In this document: positions 31,292-38,294 of the stretch, one piece after another | Position numbering within the stretch: the stretch's first letter is position 1 | Layout: every line of letters begins with the position of its first letter | NCBI GenBank assembly: GCA_023484645.1 | Contig: JAMCZZ010000029.1 | Coordinates: 1-38,294 of the forward strand | DNA length: 38,294 nucleotides | Direction: 5' to 3' | DNA from: Patescibacteria group bacterium | GTDB lineage: Bacteria; Patescibacteria; UBA1384; XYA2-FULL-43-10; 1-14-0-10-43-13 | Position numbers and translations under genes: made by a program | The notes under the pieces: generated by a model | The model's database searches: none | Told to the model about the DNA's origin: nothing | Seen by the model: only the letters and a program-made list of their open reading frames with translations

Positions 31292-31543
31292 ATGGCAAGT
31301 ATATTTTTGTCGAATGGCTCTGGGCGGACGGTGGAAGTTTACGATCCAGAATGCCTAGGGCAAAGGCCTCGTCGTGATATTAGCACAAACTTAGGTAGTG
31401 CTAGCATCACTACTACTGATGGGCGAGATGCGACACTTGACGATCTCAAGGAAGGTGATGGCGTTGAGATCTGTACAGGATCAGGCAAACAGCCAGGGCT
31501 GTTTAAGCTCGTCTCTCGAGAGGGAGTGAAAGAAGCAGCCTGA
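31292..31543 (+). CDS. Orphan protein of unknown function, 83 residues
   Basis: I do not recognise this small soluble protein. It is rich in Gly, Ser, Thr and Asp and probably beta-rich, with two cysteines and no membrane segment. GGAGGAAG lies just upstream of the ATG. TTGACT (31209) with GATAAA 17 bp later is a plausible promoter. A strong G+C-rich hairpin follows the TGA stop. The gene sits alone between two unrelated units and shares layout and codon style with the other orphan genes. Confidence 0.75.
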   Translation: MASIFLSNGSGRTVEVYDPECLGQRPRRDISTNLGSASITTTDGRDATLDDLKEGDGVEICTGSGKQPGLFKLVSREGVKEAA

Positions 31544-31572
31544 TTGCCGACGTGCATTGCAGCACTTTTATT

Positions 31573-31597
31573 GGGCCGGTCGTATGTCGACCGGCCC
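31573..31597 (+). terminator. G+C-rich terminator hairpin
   Basis: A 10-bp perfect stem GGGCCGGTCG / CGACCGGCCC with a 5-nt loop, followed by TCTCTCTTT. It ends the 83-aa orphan unit. Confidence 0.85.
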
Positions 31598-31756
31598 TCT
31601 CTCTTTGAAAAAGCAGAATTTTTTGCTAAGCTGGAGGATAGATAGCTATTCTTCGAATTCTGTAGCCAAAGAATGAGAAGTTTTAGGTTATCATTTTAGT
31701 TCTCCCCCGAAATATTGGGGTCGAACAATAATTTACTCGCTAATAGAAAGAAAATC

Positions 31757-32956
31757 ATGGAAGTTAAATCAGAGGATCTAAAGAAGGGGAAGTTTAAACT
31801 GACAATTACCGTTTCGTCTAGTGAAATGGTCGGTTATTTTAATAAATCTTATGAAAAAATTGCTCCAACCATAAAGCTAGATGGTTTTAGGCCGGGCAAA
31901 GCGCCAAGAAAATTAGTTGAATCAGCAGCCGGCACAGCCAGAATTCTTTCAGAAGCGCTAGATATGGCCATATCTGAAAATTATTACAAAGCAATAGTTG
32001 AAAAGAATCTAAACCCTATTACGCAACCGAAAATTGTGGTGAATAAATATCCAAGTTATGGCGATTCAGAGGATAATGTAAAAGACGAATTCGAATTTGA
32101 AGCAGAAATCGAAATTTTACCACCTGTTCTACTTGGTGACTATAAACAGTTAAAAGTCAAAGCCAGGGGTGTAGACAAGGCAAAAAAAGAAGATATTGAA
32201 AAAGTTCTCAAGCATTTTCAAAAACAATCAGCAACTTTTAGTGAGATTGATCGACCAGCTAAGAAAGGCGATAGAGTGGAAATTAATTTTGAAGGTTTTT
32301 TAAAGAAGGTCAGAGTTGACCAGATGTGCTCAAAAAATCATCCACTGATTTTAGGGGAGGGAAATTTAATTCCTGGGTTTGAAGAAGAAATAGTTGGTAT
32401 GAAAAAGGGCGAGAAAAAAGAATTTAAAATCACATTTCCAAAAGATTATAATTCGAAGGATTATGCTGGCAAAGAAGCGGAATTTAAAATTGAGCTAGTT
32501 GATTTAAAAGAAGTGAAACTACCAGAATTTCAAGATGATTTCGCTAGTAAATTTGGCCATAAAAATATGGAAGAACTAAAAAAGGCGGTTGAAAAGAATT
32601 TGAATCTAGAATTAGAAGAAGATTATAAAAGAAATATCGAAGCAGAGGTAATTGAAAAAGTTTTGACCAAGCTTAAAGTGGAAATCCCAGAAACTCTAGT
32701 TGATCGGGAAGCTGAAAGGATATTTGGCGAATTTAGCCAACAAATATCTTCGCAGGGAATAAATATTGAGAGATATTTAGAGAATATTAAAAAAACAAAA
32801 GAAGAATTGTTGAAAGATATGAGACCACAAGCTGAAAAGAATGTTAAAACAGGCCTTCTTTTAGGTAAAATTATTGAAGAAAATAAATGGGATTCAAAAG
32901 ATCCAAAGAGCGGTGAAAAAGCCATAAACTATTTAGTCAATGAATTGACTAAATAG
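31757..32956 (+). CDS. tig: Trigger factor
   Basis: Ribosome-bound chaperone and prolyl isomerase. From the ATG at 31757 it has 399 residues. The ribosome-docking motif is GFRPGKAPRKLVE (about 44-56). The FKBP-type domain (about 150-235) includes GDRVEINFEGF and LIPGFEEEIVGMKKGEKKEF. The helical C-terminal arms follow. It is somewhat shorter than the 430-residue E. coli protein. An in-frame start at 31715 would add 14 unconserved residues. The last codons and stop lie in a 28-bp palindrome. clpP is 1.6 kb downstream, with an MFS gene between. Confidence 0.95.
   Translation: MEVKSEDLKKGKFKLTITVSSSEMVGYFNKSYEKIAPTIKLDGFRPGKAPRKLVESAAGTARILSEALDMAISENYYKAIVEKNLNPITQPKIVVNKYPSYGDSEDNVKDEFEFEAEIEILPPVLLGDYKQLKVKARGVDKAKKEDIEKVLKHFQKQSATFSEIDRPAKKGDRVEINFEGFLKKVRVDQMCSKNHPLILGEGNLIPGFEEEIVGMKKGEKKEFKITFPKDYNSKDYAGKEAEFKIELVDLKEVKLPEFQDDFASKFGHKNMEELKKAVEKNLNLELEEDYKRNIEAEVIEKVLTKLKVEIPETLVDREAERIFGEFSQQISSQGINIERYLENIKKTKEELLKDMRPQAEKNVKTGLLLGKIIEENKWDSKDPKSGEKAINYLVNELTK
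32929..32956. repeat. 28-bp palindrome covering the 3' end of tig
   Basis: Arms CTATTTAGTCAAT (32929-32941) and ATTGACTAAATAG (32944-32956) pair perfectly around a 2-nt centre. The right arm contains the TAG stop. The segment encodes the C-terminal YLVNELTK. Confidence 0.8.
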
Positions 32957-33090
32957 TAAATTTCTAATTAACCTAATTTCTAATTCCTAATCAAATCCCG
33001 AATAATAAATCCGAAATTAATTATTGGTGCTTAGATATTGTTTAGGTTAATTAGTGCAATTAGAATAATTAGAGTAATTAATGATTTAGG

Positions 33091-33166
33091 ATCCTGAAAT
33101 AAGACAAGAACAATCTTTTAACGCTTTGAATAAAACTATTATATCTTGTTATAAATTCAGGATGAC
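33091..33166. repeat. Fold-back element before the MFS gene
   Basis: ATCCTGAAATAAGACAAGA is mirrored by TCTTGTTATAAATTCAGGAT, followed by GACA. The GTCATCCTGA end (minus strand) recalls the MITE-like elements at 6.0 and 25.7 kb. The adjacent 32957-33090 is composed of TTCTAATTA-type repeats, with no gene. Confidence 0.55.
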
Positions 33167-33174
33167 AATACGAA

Positions 33175-34410
33175 ATGCAAAACACATTCCTCAACGTCCT
33201 TCGGTATCCAGACTTTAAAAAAATCTGGCTTTCTCAAGTTTTTTCCCAGATAGCCTTAAACATGGTTACTTTTGCTTTGTTGCTGGATATTTTTGAGAAA
33301 ACAAAATCAAATACCTCAATTTCCCTAGTGTTGATAGCGTCGGCTATTCCGGTTGCAATTTTCGGACCGTTCTCCGGAGCGATTGCTGATAGGATTTGCT
33401 ATCGAAAAATTCTTATTTACACAAATGTTTTCCGGTTTGTTGCCGCTGTTCTATTAATTGTTGCTCACAGCAACATTTTAGCCCTTTTGGAGATAATATT
33501 TTTGATATCAGCGCTATCTCAATTTTTCACTCCGGCAGAATCTTCTTCAATACCACTTATTGTGCCGAAAGAAAAACTTGTTCATGCCAACTCGATGGTG
33601 ATGACAACAACGTACGCAACTTTATTAGTCGGTTATGCCGCTGCCGGCCCGATTATGAATTTTATAGGTTCAAAGTGGCTTTTTGCTGTCTGCGCCGGAC
33701 TTTTTTTGCTGGCGACACAGGCAACCAGAATGCTAACTGATTTCGATAAAAAGCAGGTAAAAAAGCTATCGATTCAAACACTCGCTTCTGACATTGCCGA
33801 AATATGGAAGGAGGTTAAAGACGGCCTTCAATATTTAAGAAAAAAGAGCGAAGTATTGAATCCAATGATAAAATTGACAATCGGCTGGACGATGCTCGGG
33901 GCGCTCATTACTTTATTGCCGGCTTTTGGTGAAAGCGTACTTAATATTGATCCAAAATTTATCGGTCCGGCTGTCATTGCTCCTTCGGGACTTGGCATGT
34001 TAGCGGCTGCAATTCTCCTCTCAAAAAAAGCTAAATTAAATCAATCAAAAGTCCTTGATGGCGGCTTTATGATTTCTGGAGTCGGCCTGATTTTATTTTC
34101 TTTTTATGGATTTTATGAAGCGGTTGTTTTTTCCAGACCGGCTTTAATACTCGCAGTAATAATTATAGGTTTTGGCATTGGAGCGATACAAATAGCAGGA
34201 CAGACTCTGCTTCATCTTAATTCGGATGAAGGTCAGAGAGGCAGGGTGTTTGGTATTTCTTCAATGCAATTGCGCCTGGCCACTTCGCTTCCTGCGCTTG
34301 TTGTTGCGGCTGTTGCCGACCTTACTTCGCCATTTGTGACTATGCTTCTTTTGGCGGTCATATTCTTCATTTATTCTTTCTCTTTGATTTTTGAGGAAAG
34401 GTCCGCTTAA
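33175..34410 (+). CDS. Major facilitator superfamily transporter
   Basis: A 411-residue polytopic membrane protein with about twelve hydrophobic segments. The loop between helices 2 and 3 reads GAIADRICYRKIL, the MFS motif A position (GxLaDrxGrrkxl). The overall layout resembles the MFS_3/enterobactin-exporter-like group of multidrug effluxers. The substrate is unknown. The ATG at 33175 lies right after a fold-back repeat, with no clear Shine-Dalgarno. Confidence 0.9.
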   Translation: MQNTFLNVLRYPDFKKIWLSQVFSQIALNMVTFALLLDIFEKTKSNTSISLVLIASAIPVAIFGPFSGAIADRICYRKILIYTNVFRFVAAVLLIVAHSNILALLEIIFLISALSQFFTPAESSSIPLIVPKEKLVHANSMVMTTTYATLLVGYAAAGPIMNFIGSKWLFAVCAGLFLLATQATRMLTDFDKKQVKKLSIQTLASDIAEIWKEVKDGLQYLRKKSEVLNPMIKLTIGWTMLGALITLLPAFGESVLNIDPKFIGPAVIAPSGLGMLAAAILLSKKAKLNQSKVLDGGFMISGVGLILFSFYGFYEAVVFSRPALILAVIIIGFGIGAIQIAGQTLLHLNSDEGQRGRVFGISSMQLRLATSLPALVVAAVADLTSPFVTMLLLAVIFFIYSFSLIFEERSA

Positions 34411-34417
34411 GCGGCAA

Positions 34418-34548
34418 GAAAACAAGATACAAGAAACAATAACCAAATAATATGCAAATCACAAATTTCAATTTATCAAATATTTAAATATTGATTATTG
34501 AATATTGAAGTTTATTTGTATCTTGTAACTTGTATCTTGGTTATTTCA
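34418..34548. repeat. Long imperfect inverted repeat between the MFS gene and clpP
   Basis: AACAAGATACAAG...AATAACCAAATAA on the left is mirrored by TTATTTGTATCTTG...CTTGTATCTTGGTTATT on the right. No gene is seen here. Confidence 0.6.
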
Positions 34549-34560
34549 TTTATAACAATA

Positions 34561-34589
34561 TTGCTTGATTACAAAGTGAATGCTATAAT
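34561..34589 (+). promoter_or_regulatory. Promoter of clpP
   Basis: TTGCTT (34561-34566), 17-bp spacer, TATAAT (34584-34589) preceded by TGC, an extended -10. The ATG is 27 bp downstream. Confidence 0.75.
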
Positions 34590-34615
34590 GTCCTGTAATT
34601 AGAAAAGGATAAAAA

Positions 34616-35197
34616 ATGTCTTATTTAATACCAACTGTAATAGAAAAAACTTTTCAAGGCGAACGTGCTTACGATATATATTCCAGGCTCCTAAAAGATA
34701 GAATCATATTTTTGGGCGGATCGATAAATGATGCTGTCGCCAGTACTGTAATTGCCCAGTTATTGTTCTTAGAATCGGAAGATTCAAAAAAAGATATTCA
34801 AATGTATATTAACTCTCCGGGCGGAGAAGTTTACTCCGGGATGGCGATTTACGATACAATGAACTATGTGAAATCACCAATTTCCACTATTTGTGTCGGC
34901 TTGGCGGCAAGTATGGCAGCTTTTCTTTTGGCGGGCGGCGAGAAAGGCAAGCGTTTTTCTTTGCCAAATTCTCGCATTCTGATCCATCAGCCGATGGGCG
35001 GAACTCAAGGTCAGGCCTCAGATATCAAAATTCAGGCCGAAGAGATTTTGCGAATCAGAGAAGAAATGAATAAAATTTTATCCAAAAATACTGGGCAACC
35101 ATTGGAAGTGATCGAGAAGGATACGGATAGGGATTTCTACATGAAAGCCATTGAAGCTAAAAAGTATGGAATTATAGATAAAGTTATATCTTGTTAA
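34616..35197 (+). CDS. clpP: ATP-dependent Clp protease proteolytic subunit
   Basis: Serine peptidase that forms the two-ring barrel used by ClpX or ClpC unfoldases. The 193-residue protein has the standard triad with the expected spacing: Ser99 in [11 protein letters not shown], His124 in ILIHQPMGG and Asp173 in DTDRDFYM. The N-terminal [23 protein letters not shown] is canonical. AAAAGGA precedes the ATG and an extended -10 promoter lies upstream. No clpX follows; the next gene, 13 bp away, is NIF3-like. Confidence 0.97.
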   Translation: MSYLIPTVIEKTFQGERAYDIYSRLLKDRIIFLGGSINDAVASTVIAQLLFLESEDSKKDIQMYINSPGGEVYSGMAIYDTMNYVKSPISTICVGLAASMAAFLLAGGEKGKRFSLPNSRILIHQPMGGTQGQASDIKIQAEEILRIREEMNKILSKNTGQPLEVIEKDTDRDFYMKAIEAKKYGIIDKVISC

Positions 35198-35210
35198 AGG
35201 AGAAATCACT

Positions 35211-36167
35211 ATGAAAATTAAAGAAATTTTTGATCTAGCTATTGAAATTGGGATTGATAATGACCCTAGAGGCAGAAAAAAAATCGAGAAGATTTTAAAG
35301 AAAAGACAAGAAGAGTATAAAGAACTGCCAGAGAAGAAGAAAAGGGATTTTGATATTGATAAGTTGAAAAACCCTTATTCTGACTCCGGAATTCATTACG
35401 GAGATCCTGAAAGAGAAGTCAAAACTATTTTGGTTGGGATCGATATCGGAGTTGAAGAAATTTTGCTGGTAAAAGAACTGGAACGACGGGGAACAAAGAT
35501 TGATTTAGTCTTTGCCCATCATCCCGAAGGCAAGGCTTTAACTAATTTGCATGAGGTAATGGATATTCAAACCGATGTTTTGGCAAGAGCCGGAGTGCCT
35601 GAAAATATTGCAGAAGGTGTTTTGGCTGATAGAATAAGAGAAATTTCACGGGCAGTTGCGCCGATTAACCATTACAAACCGGTGGATGCGGCAAAACTTT
35701 TAGATGTTCCACTCCTAAATATTCATACTCCGGCTGACAACTCTGTCTGGAATTTTGTCGACAAATATATTTCAAAGAAAAAACCGGAAACTGTTGGCGA
35801 AATAATTGAAACTCTAAAAGAAATTCCAGAGTATGCTGAAGCGGTAAAATTGAATGCTGGACCGGTTATTTTTACTGGAAGTGAAAACTTGCGGGCAGGA
35901 AAAGTTGTAGTTTCTGGCATGACAGGCGGTACTGGCGGGAGCGAAAAGATTTTTGAACGAATGAGCCACTATGGAATCGGCACAGAAATTGGAATGCACA
36001 TTGGTGAAAAACATCGCGAAGAGGCAGCTAAGCATTACATTAATGTAGTTATTGCCGGCCACATCGCTTCCGATTCTGTTGGCTTAAATATTATTATGGA
36101 CGAGCTGGAAAAACGGGGGATTAAAATTATTGCTTGTTCGGGCTTTTTGCGCCATTCTCGGGTTTAG
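35211..36167 (+). CDS. NIF3-like dinuclear metal protein
   Basis: A 318-residue protein that I assign to the NIF3/YbgI (DUF34) family of dinuclear-metal proteins. The call rests on VFAHHPEGKAL (His pair for the first metal), PLLNIHTPADN and the C-terminal VIAGHIASDSVGLNIIMDELEKRGI. The molecular role of the family is unsettled; it has been linked to GTP cyclohydrolase I-like activity and metal handling. The N-terminal 65 residues are lysine-rich and look like an added domain. It starts 13 bp after clpP with AAAGGAG upstream. Confidence 0.75.
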   Translation: MKIKEIFDLAIEIGIDNDPRGRKKIEKILKKRQEEYKELPEKKKRDFDIDKLKNPYSDSGIHYGDPEREVKTILVGIDIGVEEILLVKELERRGTKIDLVFAHHPEGKALTNLHEVMDIQTDVLARAGVPENIAEGVLADRIREISRAVAPINHYKPVDAAKLLDVPLLNIHTPADNSVWNFVDKYISKKKPETVGEIIETLKEIPEYAEAVKLNAGPVIFTGSENLRAGKVVVSGMTGGTGGSEKIFERMSHYGIGTEIGMHIGEKHREEAAKHYINVVIAGHIASDSVGLNIIMDELEKRGIKIIACSGFLRHSRV

Positions 36168-36211
36168 TATATAATATATAATATAGTTCGATTAATATTA
36201 CCGGAGGGTAT

Positions 36212-36793
36212 ATGTTTTTCAATAGACGATCTAAGAGAGGCTTCACCTTAATAGAACTACTCATCGTGGTTGCGATTATTGGAGTTTTGGCGGCTGTAGC
36301 GGTGGTTAGCTATAATAAAGCACAAGCCAAAAGCAGAGATTTTAGAAGGAAAGCCGATTTGGAAGTGATTTCAAGTGCAGCTAGGATGAATAGAGATGAC
36401 ACTGGAAGCTATTATGTTTATGATACTGTTTCAGGAACGAATACTTTATGTGGGAATAGTTTATCTGGCGGGTCGGGCTGGTTTAATTTAGTTGCTCCTA
36501 GTCAAAATTATATTTGTTCAGTTGCTCAAGGCCTTATCCATAAGGGGTATCTTGAAAGTGAGCCGAAAGATCCTAGAATAGGAGAAACTGTACCAGAAGG
36601 CACCTATACATTCAATTATATGTACTATACTAACGTTAGTAAATTTGGTGTTTTCACGCATCTTGAAGTGCCAACTTCTGATGATCTAAATACTTATACA
36701 TGTACAGATACTGCAGATGCAACCTGCGATATGTTCGCAATACCTAAGGCATCATGGGGCATGAACTATCGTGTGGGAAATGGTGGACATTAA
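36212..36793 (+). CDS. Type IV pilin-like protein
   Basis: A 193-residue prepilin. The short basic leader ends in KRG before FTLIELLIVVAIIGVLAAVAVVSY, so a prepilin peptidase should cut after Gly10, leaving Phe11 with Glu15 as the conserved E5. The globular part has two pairs of cysteines (LCGNS...YICSV and YTCTDTADATCD), likely disulfides, as in major and minor pilins. CGGAGG precedes the ATG. No other pilus genes are in the window. In this group type IV pili are thought to help host attachment or DNA uptake, which is inference here. Confidence 0.92.
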   Translation: MFFNRRSKRGFTLIELLIVVAIIGVLAAVAVVSYNKAQAKSRDFRRKADLEVISSAARMNRDDTGSYYVYDTVSGTNTLCGNSLSGGSGWFNLVAPSQNYICSVAQGLIHKGYLESEPKDPRIGETVPEGTYTFNYMYYTNVSKFGVFTHLEVPTSDDLNTYTCTDTADATCDMFAIPKASWGMNYRVGNGGH

Positions 36794-36821
36794 AACTACA
36801 TTTTAAAGTATTTTTGACTTC

Positions 36822-36853
36822 TTGACATCTTTTGAATTTTTAGATACTATACT
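36822..36853 (+). promoter_or_regulatory. rRNA operon promoter
   Basis: TTGACA (36822-36827) is a perfect -35. The -10 is TACTAT (36845-36850, 17-bp spacer) or the overlapping TATACT (36848-36853). The mature 16S begins about 220 bp downstream. Confidence 0.75.
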
Positions 36854-36929
36854 CTTGCAATAAATAAAAATTGGACTTAAGAGAAATAGGGGAATATTTT
36901 TCGTCTTAGATCATTATTGCGTCCAAAAT

Positions 36930-37046
36930 CGTTCTTTGACAACTAAATAGTGATAAGTACGCTTGTTTCAACTCTTTCCACATGAGGGAGTTGAACAATT
37001 CTTTTGAGAGAAATAAAATTTGATTAGTATAAGAGCTAATCAAACT
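36930..37046 (+). other. 16S rRNA leader with two hairpins
   Basis: GTTCTTTGACAACTAAATAG (from about 36931) resembles leader sequences found before 16S genes. Two dyads follow: CAACTC ... GAGTTG (about 36968-36992) and TTTGATTAG-TATAAGA-GCTAATCAAA (about 37018-37046). They may be processing or antitermination signals. The 36794-37073 gap holds only these and the promoter. Confidence 0.5.
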
Positions 37047-37073
37047 CATAAATATTTGTATCGCAAGATACAT

Positions 37074-38294
<1,221 letters not shown>

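Noticed and set aside
31032..31358. Plus-strand frame spanning the end of the nucleotidyltransferase gene and the start of the 83-aa orphan
   Set aside because: It crosses the terminator at 31174-31204 and overlaps two better supported genes in other frames.

Overview
The window looks like a piece of a small, streamlined, A+T-rich bacterial genome of the Candidate Phyla Radiation (Patescibacteria). The evidence is a shortened 16S rRNA gene with unusual compensated positions, a UvrC without its C-terminal domain, a prolyl-tRNA synthetase without the usual insertion domain, and a ribosomal/lipid cluster missing its isoprenoid and phospholipid genes. A four-subunit group 3b-like NiFe hydrogenase, a type IV pilin and many palindromic or fold-back intergenic repeats fit the same picture. 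I cannot name the phylum from sequence alone. UGA is used as a normal stop (for example at 621, 2777, 8878 and 31543), so this is genetic code 11, not the UGA-Gly code of Gracilibacteria/SR1.

Layout. 0.2-4.3 kb: a HEPN-like pair, gatB, then an envelope module (DUF948-like, YtxH-like, HtrA protease). 4.4-8.9 kb: orphan genes around a minus-strand block of rpmE, prfA and prmC. 9.1-14.5 kb: the rpsB-tsf-pyrH-frr-rseP-proS cluster, with uppS, cdsA and dxr absent. 14.5-18.3 kb: a 58-codon ORF, proB, a short uvrC and a YvcK/CofD-like gene. 18.3-21.2 kb: tpiA, gap, hypC and a glycosyltransferase. 21.2-26.8 kb (minus): hydrogenase genes in the order beta-gamma-delta-alpha, followed by an ABC-2 exporter. 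26.9-31.2 kb: pgk, class II fba, a PfkB sugar kinase and a sugar nucleotidyltransferase with an N-terminal ribbon-helix-helix domain. 31.3-36.8 kb: an orphan gene, tig, an MFS transporter, clpP, a NIF3-like gene and a pilin. 37.07 kb to the end: the 5' part of a 16S rRNA gene.

How the genes work together. Aldolase, TIM, GAPDH and PGK give the middle of glycolysis. The cytosolic NAD(P)-linked hydrogenase could dispose of or recover the reductant. The rest is mostly translation, its quality control (RF1 and its methyltransferase, EF-Ts, RRF, GatB, ProRS, trigger factor, ClpP) and envelope functions.

The most unusual signal is a set of mobile-looking palindromic repeats that have entered protein-coding genes while keeping the reading frame. 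An approximately 80-bp inverted-repeat element, related to an intergenic copy in the hydrogenase operon, lies inside prmC. A cruciform-forming 60-bp element codes for the tail of ribosomal protein bL31, and a second copy supplies the last codons and stop of rpsB; the two copies differ by compensatory base-pair changes. Smaller palindromes sit inside proS and at the 3' end of tig. The pattern resembles the Rickettsia palindromic elements. A second theme is a set of five orphan genes, several with clear promoters or Shine-Dalgarno sites of their own and all ending at a G+C-rich hairpin.
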